Shown one piece after another: positions 1-6,428 of a DNA stretch of 7,226 nucleotides. Made by a program: the position numbers and the translations under genes. Within the stretch, counting starts at the first letter, position 1, and each line of letters opens with the position of its first letter. The notes beneath the pieces were generated by a model. That model ran no database searches. It was not told where the DNA came from and saw only the letters and a list, made by a program, of their open reading frames with translations. The stretch is from Caldisericaceae bacterium (GTDB taxonomy: Bacteria > Caldisericota > Caldisericia > Caldisericales > Caldisericaceae). The stretch covers positions 1 to 7,226 of the forward strand of contig JALSNB010000323.1 of NCBI GenBank assembly GCA_026987225.1, in the 5' to 3' direction.

Positions 1-113
1 AATACTCTACCGCTTTTTGTAAGCAGTGCGGCTCCGACTTTGAAATTTGAGTATGGTGCATATGCATTTTTTCTTGCTTCTTTAGCCATTTCAATGAGTT
101 TATCTTTGTTCAT
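1..113 (-). CDS. cdd: Cytidine deaminase, N-terminal part (truncated by window edge)
   Basis: Only the first 37 codons are in the window; the gene continues past the left edge. The enzyme family deaminates cytidine and deoxycytidine to uridine and deoxyuridine in cytoplasmic pyrimidine salvage. The visible residues 18-29 read YAPYSNFKVGAA, the hallmark substrate-binding stretch of homotetrameric cytidine deaminases, preceded by a Lys/Glu-rich first helix. The zinc-binding HAE and CxxC motifs lie outside the window, so activity cannot be judged. The ATG overlaps the TGA of the upstream CorC-type gene as ATGA (110-113). A Shine-Dalgarno AAGGAGG sits at 118-124, four bases before the ATG. In Firmicutes cdd commonly follows ybeY and dgkA and precedes era, which fits this position. 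Identification rests on the motif plus synteny. Confidence 0.9.
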   Translation of the reverse strand, partial: MNKDKLIEMAKEARKNAYAPYSNFKVGAALLTKSGRV

Positions 114-1402
114 TTCGCCTCCTTATTCTTTGTAATAACTTTTATCTGAACTATTCTTCTTCCACGAATTTTGTTTACTATGAATTTAAAATTTTCCACA
201 TCAATTTCTTCTCCGGGACGGGGTAATCTTCCTAATTTTTCGAGTATTATTCCTCCGATTGTGTCTGCTTCTTCATCGGATAGATTCGTATTAAATTCTT
301 CATTAAAATCATCTATGCTCATCATACCTGACACAAGGTATGCGTTGTTGCCTATTTTCTGAAAACTTTTTTCTTCTACTTCGTATTCATCCTGAATTTC
401 ACCGACAATTTCTTCCAACAGATCCTCCATCGTAACGAGTCCCGAAACGCCGCCATACTCGTCAAATACAATTGCGATTTGTATTTTTTTCTTTTGCATT
501 TCTTTGAAAAGTTCATCAACTCTTTTTGTTTCAGGAACGAAATAAGCAGGTCTCAAAATGTCTTTTAAATTTATTTTTTCTTTATCTTTTCCGGAAAGAA
601 ACAGTTTGAATAAATCCTTTATATAGAGAATCCCGACAATATTATCGATTTTTCCTTTATATACGGGAATGCGGGAATGATTACTTTCTACAATAATCCT
701 AAGGATTTCGTCAAGCCTTGCATTAATCGGAACGGTAACCATATCGACACGAGGGGTCATTACTTCTCTTACGAGTGTATCTCCGAATTCGAATATGCTG
801 AATATCATTTTCTCTTCGGACTTTTCGATTATCCCCTCTTCTTTTCCGAGGTGAAGCATCATTATAAGTTCTTCCGGATTTTTGAATACTGTTTTTACAT
901 TCCTTTTTATGCCGAAGAGCAGTAGAAATCCTTTTGAGATTTCTGATAGCAGCCATGCGAACGGAAAAAGTACCAACCAGAAGAAAGAAAAAATATAGAA
1001 AAAGGAAAGAGAAAATTTTTCCGGATTATATGCAGCCACACTTTTCGGTATCATTTCTCCGAATATTACGATAACGACTGTTAAAATTACTGTGGTTATA
1101 GTAAGAGATGTGGTTGTGGAAAGATTGTGGGTTTTTGCAATGATCACGCTAAAATAGGTTGCAAGAACGGATGCGAGAATATTAACGAAGTTATTCCCAA
1201 GAACAATGGGGCTTATAAATTTTTCCGGGTTCTTTTTTAAATCCAATATTTTTTGTGCAATTTTCGAACCCTTTGTTGCCATTGATTCTAATTTTATTCT
1301 TGAAACGGAAAGAAGTGCAGCTTCCATGCCTGAGAAAAAAGCAGAGAATGCAATCAGAAGCACAAATTCCAGAATTATATAGCCCCAACTCGACGGCTCC
1401 AT
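110..1402 (-). CDS. CNNM/CorC-type membrane protein with CBS pair (hemolysin family, probable Mg2+/Co2+ transport or efflux)
   Basis: This 430-residue inner-membrane protein has the full three-part architecture of the CNNM/CorB/HlyC family. An N-terminal CNNM (DUF21) domain spans about residues 1-190, with hydrophobic segments near 8-25, 62-88, 101-119 and 133-165; it contains FSGMEAALLS (23-32) and GEMIPKS (115-121). A CBS pair spans about 205-335, with VMTPR (214-218), SRIPVYKG (243-250) and DEYGGVSGLVTMEDLLEE (314-331). A C-terminal CorC_HlyC domain covers about 347-425. Family members are linked to Mg2+ export or homeostasis; the 'hemolysin' name is historical. The ATG directly follows the ybeY stop (TAGATG), and the ribosome site AAGGTGAT at 1409-1416 lies inside the last ybeY codons, so the two are coupled. 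Escherichia coli YbeX, at the equivalent place after ybeY, lacks the membrane domain that this protein keeps. In FSGMEAAL, Met occupies a position often filled by Ser. Transport substrate and direction are inferred from the family. Confidence 0.9.
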   Translation of the reverse strand: MEPSSWGYIILEFVLLIAFSAFFSGMEAALLSVSRIKLESMATKGSKIAQKILDLKKNPEKFISPIVLGNNFVNILASVLATYFSVIIAKTHNLSTTTSLTITTVILTVVIVIFGEMIPKSVAAYNPEKFSLSFFYIFSFFWLVLFPFAWLLSEISKGFLLLFGIKRNVKTVFKNPEELIMMLHLGKEEGIIEKSEEKMIFSIFEFGDTLVREVMTPRVDMVTVPINARLDEILRIIVESNHSRIPVYKGKIDNIVGILYIKDLFKLFLSGKDKEKINLKDILRPAYFVPETKRVDELFKEMQKKKIQIAIVFDEYGGVSGLVTMEDLLEEIVGEIQDEYEVEEKSFQKIGNNAYLVSGMMSIDDFNEEFNTNLSDEEADTIGGIILEKLGRLPRPGEEIDVENFKFIVNKIRGRRIVQIKVITKNKEAK

Positions 1403-1858
1403 CTAAATATCACCTTCCTTTAAAAAATGTGGTATATGAATTTTTTTGAATATACTTTCTTCTAAATTTTCCATTTTTATTCTTTCGTCTTCTTCTACAT
1501 GATCGTATCCTAACAGGTGCAAAAATCCGTGAATTATAAGGAATGCAACGTATTCTATAAATTTATTTCCCTCTTTTAATGCTTGCTCTTTTGCAACCTC
1601 CGGGCATATCACAATATCTCCGATGATTTTTGTATCGCCCGCAAAATCCATAAACGGAAAAGATATAACGTTTGTGGGCTTGTTTATACCCCTGAATTTT
1701 TTGTTTATGTCTCTGATCTTCTTTTTACCCACAAAAGAGATGCTTACTATGCCGTTATCTTCTTTGCAATAGCGTGCAATTTCTCTTACAAGCGATTTTA
1801 ACTTTTTTTCGTCCGCTTTATATTTTCTTGTGGTATTTGAAAATTCAACTTTTAGCAT
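1403..1858 (-). CDS. ybeY: Endoribonuclease YbeY (16S rRNA maturation / ribosome quality control)
   Basis: This 151-residue protein is of typical length for the UPF0054/YbeY family of single-strand-specific metallo-endoribonucleases, which take part in 16S rRNA 3'-end maturation and ribosome quality control. The zinc signature H-x3-H-x5-H is intact as HGFLHLLGYDH (His110, His114, His120). The conserved Arg region is FRG (55-57), followed by PTNVISFP (61-68) and GDIVIC (80-85). The usual PTDVLSFP has Asn instead of Asp here, a small departure. The start overlaps the end of pgpH by 14 nt. A short Shine-Dalgarno-like AGAGG at 1862-1866 lies only three bases before the ATG, so translation probably depends partly on coupling. 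The gene is followed without a gap by the CorC-type gene. Linkage to phoH matches the known YbeY-YbeZ association. Cytoplasmic. Confidence 0.95.
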   Translation of the reverse strand: MLKVEFSNTTRKYKADEKKLKSLVREIARYCKEDNGIVSISFVGKKKIRDINKKFRGINKPTNVISFPFMDFAGDTKIIGDIVICPEVAKEQALKEGNKFIEYVAFLIIHGFLHLLGYDHVEEDERIKMENLEESIFKKIHIPHFLKEGDI

Positions 1859-3926
1859 TTTCCTCTGTTGGATACGCCTCTCTTTTGTGATAGAAATTAA
1901 TAAGTGATTTTACAAATGAATCCGTTACTTCTTTTAATTCGCCCATTGTCAAACTGGATTCGTCCAATTGCCCGTCTTCTATTCGGTCTTTGATAATGTT
2001 CTTGACAATTTTTTCTATTTTGTCTCTATTCAGATCGTTCATGCCGTGAGTTGCCGCCTCGGTCGCATCTGCAAGCATGAGAATCGCTTCTTCTTTTGAA
2101 TGGGGTTTTGGCCCCGGGTATCTGAAGTCGTTTTTATCGGCATTTGGATTTTTCTCTTTTTCTTTGTGATAAAAATAGGAAACGACCGTAGTCCCGTGAT
2201 GGGTTGCAATAAAGTTTATTATTTCATCCGGCAATCTGTATTTTTTGGCAATCTGAATGCCGTCTTTTACATGATTTATTATTATTGTTTTGCTCAGGTT
2301 CGGGGTAATTGTGTTATGAATGTTCGGGATATTTATTTGGTTTTCTGTAAAGTAATACGGATGAAGCATTTTACCTACGTCGTGATAGTATGCCCCTACC
2401 CTTGTTAGCAATGAATTCGCATTTATTCTTGCAGCTGCCGATTCTGCTATGCTTGCTACATTCATGCTATGCTGGTAGGTTCCAGGTGCTTTTAGCAACA
2501 GTTGCCTTAACAGAGGTGTATTTGTATCGCTTAATTCAAGTAATCTTATTACCGTTGCTTCATTGAATATGTGATCAAGAATAAAAACTATTCCGAGAGT
2601 GAGGATTCCTGCGCCAAAGAAATTTGTGAATGCGTATGTCGTATTAATTCCAACTTCTTTTAACGGAAGTTTTTGAATTATTCCTACGAGAAATGCTATA
2701 ACTGAAAACGTTATGCCTCCTGCTATGCTTGCGTATATTAGTGTAAGCATTTTTGAGAATTTTCTCAGTATGAAAAGCGATACCGAAACCGAAATAAGTA
2801 TTGCAAAAAGCAAATATGATTTAGTATCCATCGGGAGTGTAAGCAGGAACGTAAAGCTTATCGATATGAGCAGTGCGCTTGTAATATCAAAAAATGCAAA
2901 GATGATAAGTGCAAGTAATGGGATCGGTATGAGAAATGGAGAGATTGGCTCTAACAAAAAGAAGGAGATGTAAGATATAACGATAATGATTGCAAATTCT
3001 GCCGTTCTCTTTGTTCTTTTCCGCTTTGTCATTTTTCCGGAATTTAACATTGCCGTATAAGAAATTCCGAGGAACATAAGAATGAAAATTATTATACTTA
3101 CCACTACTTTCCAGTCGTTTTTTGTTCTGACAAGTCCTACGGCGCTAAGTATTTGGTACTTTTCTTGAGTAATTACCTCTCCCTTTTTAACAATAATGTC
3201 TCCTTTGTTTATCGTCACCTTAACCGGAGGTATGGAACTTATTGCTTTTTGAATTGCATTTTCGGTGGCTTCTTTGTCGTAAATTAGGTTTGGCTGAATT
3301 GTTTTTGTTAAAACATACGAAAGAAATTGTTTTTCGCTATCTTTAAAGTTAGATTTGTCTATTTCATCGACACCGATTTGTATCGATTCGTTTATACTGT
3401 TACTTTTTACACCCATTATCATTAATTTGTAGAGTACGGATTTTATAAATTTGTGCATTTTTTCTATTTGATCCGTAGATTCGTTTAGTATCAAATCGGC
3501 GAATGAGTTATTATTAGGAAATATCTGCATTAGTTTTTTGCGCTTTTCCACCACACTCTTTGTGGAATTTAGCGTGGTTTCAATATTGTCGAATAACGTA
3601 TCTATGTTATTAAGCACTTCATTTTCTTTTGAAGTATCAAGCCTGTAAACCGGCGGTACGGACTCCGCAACTTTCTTTTTTAGTTCTGCCGTTTTGGTCG
3701 TATCTATGTAAGTGAATGTTCTTGGCGCTATAATGTTTTCGTTACTTACCTGGCCCACCTTAACTTTTAAGTTACTCGGGAAATACGAGAAAAATATTGC
3801 AACGAATAAAACTATTGCCAGCGCAATGAGAATCCCAATGGAAACAATGTTTTCTTTTATTGATATGGAAAAACGTTTATGGCTAAAAATGTCGTTTCTG
3901 TATAGCCTATTTATTTTCCTTGCCAT
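1845..3926 (-). CDS. pgpH: 7TM-HD family membrane phosphohydrolase, probable cyclic-di-AMP phosphodiesterase PgpH
   Basis: This 693-residue protein has the PgpH/YqfF layout. There is one membrane helix at about 27-50, then an extracytoplasmic 7TMR-HDED domain (about 51-265) ending in the characteristic KGDIIVKKGEVIT stretch (241-253). A block of seven membrane segments follows between about 273 and 453, and a cytoplasmic HD domain at about 480-680. Likely metal and catalytic residues are His486 (YQHSMN), His515-Asp516 (HDVGK), His552, His576, His577 and Asp620, so the site looks complete. The motif is HDVGK rather than the usual HDIGK, a conservative change. Characterised relatives hydrolyse c-di-AMP to pApA, lowering a messenger that controls potassium/osmolyte balance and envelope stress; by family this implies a c-di-AMP system, but no cyclase is in view. 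The start overlaps the end of phoH by 20 nt, with only a weak AGAG-type ribosome site, suggesting translational coupling. Confidence 0.92.
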   Translation of the reverse strand: MARKINRLYRNDIFSHKRFSISIKENIVSIGILIALAIVLFVAIFFSYFPSNLKVKVGQVSNENIIAPRTFTYIDTTKTAELKKKVAESVPPVYRLDTSKENEVLNNIDTLFDNIETTLNSTKSVVEKRKKLMQIFPNNNSFADLILNESTDQIEKMHKFIKSVLYKLMIMGVKSNSINESIQIGVDEIDKSNFKDSEKQFLSYVLTKTIQPNLIYDKEATENAIQKAISSIPPVKVTINKGDIIVKKGEVITQEKYQILSAVGLVRTKNDWKVVVSIIIFILMFLGISYTAMLNSGKMTKRKRTKRTAEFAIIIVISYISFFLLEPISPFLIPIPLLALIIFAFFDITSALLISISFTFLLTLPMDTKSYLLFAILISVSVSLFILRKFSKMLTLIYASIAGGITFSVIAFLVGIIQKLPLKEVGINTTYAFTNFFGAGILTLGIVFILDHIFNEATVIRLLELSDTNTPLLRQLLLKAPGTYQHSMNVASIAESAAARINANSLLTRVGAYYHDVGKMLHPYYFTENQINIPNIHNTITPNLSKTIIINHVKDGIQIAKKYRLPDEIINFIATHHGTTVVSYFYHKEKEKNPNADKNDFRYPGPKPHSKEEAILMLADATEAATHGMNDLNRDKIEKIVKNIIKDRIEDGQLDESSLTMGELKEVTDSFVKSLINFYHKREAYPTEENAKS

Positions 3927-4875
3927 TTTCTCTCTTTTCGTATGCTTCGATGATCTGCTGAACGAGTTTGTGTCTCACAACATCTTCTTCCGTAAGATAT
4001 ACAAAAGCTATGCCTTTGATGTTTTTGAGTATTTTTGCTGCGGCTTTAAGCCCGTCCTCTCCTTGCATGGGAAGAAGGTCGCTTTGAGTCACGTCGCCTG
4101 TTATTACCATTTTAGAGCCTTCGCCAAGCCGGGTTAAAAACATTTTCATTTGGGAAAATGTGGTGTTCTGTGCTTCGTCAAGTATGATAAACGCATCGCT
4201 CAATGTTCTTCCGCGCATATACGCAAGAGGTGCAATCTCTATCGTTTTATTGGTTAAAAACTTGAACGTTTTTTCCTGTCCGAGAAAACTATACAGTGCG
4301 TCGTAGATAGGCCTGAAATACGGATCTACTTTTTGCTGAATATCTCCTGGAAGGAATCCGAGTTTTTCTCCTGCTTCAATAACAGGCCTGGTTAGTATAA
4401 TTCGGTTAACTTCCCCGCTGAGAAGATATTTTACGGCGAGTGCAACGGAAAGAAATGTTTTTCCGGTTCCTGCCGGCCCTATGGCAAATGTGATGTGATT
4501 CTTCAGAACGGCTTCCACGTATTTTCTCTGGCCAAAAGTTTTCGGAACGATCTCTCTACCCTTGGTATCCACTATAATTGCCGTATCGGGTATATTTTTC
4601 AAAAAGCCTTTTTTCTTGTTTCGAACGGAATATATGAGTTCTTCCGCTGAAAAATTGTAATGCTTGTTAGCAAGATGTTCAATATCCGTTATTAACTCCT
4701 TGGCTTTTTTAACGTTGCTTTCTTCACCGCTTATAAATAGTTTTTCGTCCCTCAACGTTATTTTAACATTTAGCTCTTTTTCAATAATCCGTATATTCCT
4801 GTCCATTACACCCATAATGAACGGAATGTGTTCGCTATTTTTTAAAGCCAATTCTTCGTTTATAGTTTCTTTCAT
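3907..4875 (-). CDS. phoH: PhoH-like ATPase (YbeZ family) with N-terminal KH-like domain
   Basis: This 322-residue cytoplasmic P-loop ATPase is of normal family length. Residues 1-70 resemble a KH-like RNA-binding segment (EKELNVKIT...FISGEE, 32-52). The PhoH domain covers about 110-315, with Walker A GPAGTGKT (133-140), Walker B ILDEAQN (231-237), the downstream TGDVTQSD motif (259-266) and the C-terminal RHKLVQQIIEAYE (301-313). PhoH/YbeZ proteins are related to superfamily 1 helicase cores and act with YbeY in rRNA/ribosome metabolism in some bacteria; the exact biochemical role is not settled. The start is supported because family homology runs from the first residues. No Shine-Dalgarno precedes this ATG, unlike most genes here, and a promoter-like element ends 11 bases upstream, so the mRNA may be almost leaderless. 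It is the first gene of the tightly overlapped phoH-pgpH-ybeY-corC-cdd series. The upstream phosphoesterase ends 43 bp away with no terminator in between. Confidence 0.95.
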   Translation of the reverse strand: MKETINEELALKNSEHIPFIMGVMDRNIRIIEKELNVKITLRDEKLFISGEESNVKKAKELITDIEHLANKHYNFSAEELIYSVRNKKKGFLKNIPDTAIIVDTKGREIVPKTFGQRKYVEAVLKNHITFAIGPAGTGKTFLSVALAVKYLLSGEVNRIILTRPVIEAGEKLGFLPGDIQQKVDPYFRPIYDALYSFLGQEKTFKFLTNKTIEIAPLAYMRGRTLSDAFIILDEAQNTTFSQMKMFLTRLGEGSKMVITGDVTQSDLLPMQGEDGLKAAAKILKNIKGIAFVYLTEEDVVRHKLVQQIIEAYEKRENGKENK

Positions 4876-4886
4876 ATTTCACTATT

Positions 4887-4914
4887 ATTTTAGCAGGCTT
4901 TGTTAAATAATCAA
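4887..4914 (-). promoter_or_regulatory. Candidate sigma70-type promoter for the phoH operon
   Basis: On the minus strand, TTGATT (4909-4914, 4 of 6 to the -35 consensus) is followed after 16 bases by TAAAAT (4887-4892, 5 of 6 to the -10 consensus). It fills the gap between the phosphoesterase stop and phoH. Transcription would start around 4878-4881, leaving a leader of only about 3-6 nt before the phoH ATG at 4875. An AATAAT alternative -10 lies three bases further downstream. In AT-rich DNA such matches arise by chance, so this is moderate evidence; read-through from the upstream gene is also possible. Confidence 0.5.
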
Positions 4915-4918
4915 ATCG

Positions 4919-5614
4919 TTAAGAGCCGTTCTCCAATATTGTAATGAGGGGCTTCGGTAAATTGACTTCTTTAATTTGCCTTTCGACTTTTTTGATATCA
5001 TAGGAAACTCTTTTTATTTCTACATCACCTGTTCTTGTATCGATTAAGGCACAGCTTGCTCTCGGGTCTCCGTCTCTTGGCTGTCCGACGCTCCCCGGAT
5101 TTATAATTACGCCTTTTACTACATTTTTTATTAAAACAGGGAAGTGCGTATGCCCGTATATGATGAAATCGGCCTGAATATCTCCGAATTCTTTTTTAAA
5201 TTCTTCCGTCGAAGTGTCGGAAACCTTCATATATTTGAAAAGGGGATTGCTATTTGACGCATGTACGAGAAAAAACTTTTTGCCGTCTAATTCAAATTGA
5301 GCCTTCAGGGGAAGGTTTTTTAAAAACTCGATTTGCTCTTTGCTTACAACTCTTTTTGTGTATTCTCTGCTAACAACGGAAAGGTTGTGCATTGCAGGCG
5401 AACATCCGCAGTCAGTATTAAAAGCAACTGCGTTGTCGTGATTGCCTCTCACGGCTTTAAACGCAATATCTTTAATTTTTTCTATACATTCTGCAGGCCT
5501 TGGCCCGTAATCTACAATATCGCCTGCAAATATAACCAAATCGTGCGGCAATTTTAAAACTTCGTTTAATGCCTCCAAATTTCCGTGAACATCCGAAATA
5601 ACAAGAATTTTCAT
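4919..5614 (-). CDS. Calcineurin-like metallophosphoesterase (YfcE/MJ0936-type)
   Basis: This 231-residue cytoplasmic protein carries the full dimetal phosphoesterase motif set: SDVHGN with Asp8 and His10, GDIVDYGP with Asp32, GNHD (57-60), His118, and GHTH (154-157) with His155 and His157. The C-terminal block NPGSVGQPRDGDPRASCALI (172-191) is typical of the Metallophos_2 subfamily that includes YfcE and MJ0936, phosphodiesterases of unclear physiological substrate. The start chosen is the ATG at 5614: a strong GGGAGG site lies seven bases upstream and the phosphoesterase fold begins at once (MKILVISDVHGN). A longer reading from TTG at 5629 would place that ribosome site inside the coding region and adds only five residues. 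The gene has its own promoter and may also feed transcription into phoH. A role in nucleotide or second-messenger turnover beside pgpH is possible but only inferred. Confidence 0.88.
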   Translation of the reverse strand: MKILVISDVHGNLEALNEVLKLPHDLVIFAGDIVDYGPRPAECIEKIKDIAFKAVRGNHDNAVAFNTDCGCSPAMHNLSVVSREYTKRVVSKEQIEFLKNLPLKAQFELDGKKFFLVHASNSNPLFKYMKVSDTSTEEFKKEFGDIQADFIIYGHTHFPVLIKNVVKGVIINPGSVGQPRDGDPRASCALIDTRTGDVEIKRVSYDIKKVERQIKEVNLPKPLITILENGS

Positions 5615-5621
5615 TCGCTTG

Positions 5622-5627
5622 CCTCCC
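5622..5627 (-). promoter_or_regulatory. Ribosome binding site that fixes the phosphoesterase start
   Basis: On the minus strand GGGAGG lies seven bases before the ATG at 5614. The alternative in-frame TTG at 5629 overlaps the upstream edge of this site and has no comparable site of its own, so the ATG is the better start. Confidence 0.8.
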
Positions 5628-5633
5628 AAATAT

Positions 5634-5661
5634 TTGACTGTGCATTTATTATAGGTATAAT
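5634..5661 (+). promoter_or_regulatory. Sigma70-type promoter of the SDR-comEA-comEC operon
   Basis: TTGACT (5634-5639, 5 of 6 to the -35 consensus) and a perfect TATAAT (5656-5661) are separated by 16 bases. The predicted start near 5668 gives a leader of about 20 nt holding a strong ribosome site before the ATG at 5688. It overlaps the oppositely directed phosphoesterase promoter almost completely. Confidence 0.8.
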
Positions 5662-5676
5662 TTTAAAGTGAGTAAA
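5648..5676 (-). promoter_or_regulatory. Sigma70-type promoter of the metallophosphoesterase gene
   Basis: On the minus strand TTTACT (5671-5676, 4 of 6 to the -35 consensus) and a perfect TATAAT (5648-5653) are separated by 17 bases. The predicted start near 5641 leaves a leader of about 27 nt containing GGGAGG. The -35 element overlaps the plus-strand ribosome site of the dehydrogenase gene, and the -10 element lies two bases from the opposing -10 element. Confidence 0.7.
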
Positions 5677-5683
5677 GGAGGTG
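5674..5683 (+). promoter_or_regulatory. Strong ribosome binding site of the SDR gene
   Basis: AAAGGAGGTG is a near-perfect complement to the 16S rRNA 3' end. Its AGGAGG core ends six bases before the ATG at 5688. It is the best ribosome site in the window, suggesting efficient translation of the first gene of this operon. Confidence 0.85.
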
Positions 5684-5687
5684 TGCT

Positions 5688-6428
5688 ATGGATATTAAAG
5701 GAAAAACTGCAATTATCACCGGTGGATCTCGTGGAATCGGGCGAGCCGTATCGCTTCTTCTTGCGGAAAAAGGGGCAAATGTTGCAATTATCTATAATTC
5801 CCATAAGTCTGATGCCGAAAGTGTAAAGAAGATGGCTGTTGAAAAGGGAGTAGAGGCCCGTATTTATCGGTGTGATGTCTCAAATTTTGAACAAGTCGAA
5901 AATACGATAAATAAAATCGTAAGTGATTTCGGCTCCATTCATATCGTTGTAAATAATGCAGGAATTCTGATTAAAGAACCCTTCCTTGAAACAAAAGAGG
6001 AAACGTGGGACAAAACAATAGACGTAAATTTAAAAGGTGTATTTAATGTGTGCCGTTTTTCCGTTCCGTTTTTGTTAAAAAATCCGCCTGCTAAGATTGT
6101 AAATGTGTCGTCCATTGCAGGAAGAAACGGTGGTACTGTGGGCGTTCCATACGCCGCATCAAAAGCAGGTATCATTGGAATAACAGCAGCCCTTGCTTCT
6201 CAGTTTACTTCCAAGGGTATCTATGTGAATGCAGTTGCCCCCGGGCCCGTAGATACTGATCTGTTCATGGGGTTGAGCAATGAACAAAGGAAAGCGCTCG
6301 AATCACTTTCCCCGAACGGACGTTTTGCAAAACCGGAAGAGATAGCACACTTAATCGTGTGTTTGATAGAAAACGATTATATCTCCGGTGAAACTGTAAA
6401 TATCAATGCAGGGAGATACATTAATTAA
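5688..6428 (+). CDS. Short-chain dehydrogenase/reductase, FabG-like
   Basis: This 246-residue classical SDR oxidoreductase is the usual length for FabG (3-oxoacyl-ACP reductase) and close relatives. The Rossmann cofactor motif is TGGSRGIG (11-18); the Arg in it is common in NADPH-preferring members. Asp63 (CDVS) contacts the adenine ring region and NNAG is at 89-92. The catalytic tetrad is Asn114, Ser142, Tyr155 and Lys159 (YAASK), with Ser-x12-Tyr spacing as in FabG. The C-terminus ends GETVNINAGRYIN, close to but not identical with the FabG ending (GETLHVNGGMYM in E. coli). No acyl-carrier protein, FabD or FabF gene lies nearby, so the substrate is uncertain; a sugar, polyol or other 3-oxo compound is equally possible. 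It is the promoter-proximal gene of a plus-strand operon, and its TAA overlaps the comEA ATG by one base. Presumably cytoplasmic. Confidence 0.9.
   Translation: MDIKGKTAIITGGSRGIGRAVSLLLAEKGANVAIIYNSHKSDAESVKKMAVEKGVEARIYRCDVSNFEQVENTINKIVSDFGSIHIVVNNAGILIKEPFLETKEETWDKTIDVNLKGVFNVCRFSVPFLLKNPPAKIVNVSSIAGRNGGTVGVPYAASKAGIIGITAALASQFTSKGIYVNAVAPGPVDTDLFMGLSNEQRKALESLSPNGRFAKPEEIAHLIVCLIENDYISGETVNINAGRYIN

Noticed and set aside
723..956. Short Arg/Lys-rich minus-strand frame inside the CorC-type gene
   Set aside because: It is an out-of-frame reading of the same strand within the CBS/CNNM coding region, and the basic composition reflects the frame shift rather than a real protein.
2100..2408. 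102-codon open frame on the plus strand inside pgpH
   Set aside because: It is antisense to the HD domain, whose metal-binding residues are all conserved in the minus-strand frame; no independent evidence of coding.
3712..4137. 141-codon open frame on the plus strand opposite pgpH/phoH
   Set aside because: It is antisense to two genes with intact family motifs and its translation looks like no known protein; no promoter or ribosome site was seen.
4876..4918. Rho-independent terminator between the phosphoesterase and phoH genes
   Set aside because: The only local inverted repeat is AGC-CT-GCT, a three-pair stem, with no U-tract behind a stable hairpin.
5648..5661. ATTATA-GG-TATAAT inverted repeat read as a terminator or operator
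   Set aside because: The arms are only six AT pairs with a two-base centre, too weak for a terminator hairpin. The two opposed -10 boxes explain the symmetry fully; an operator role cannot be excluded but has no support.
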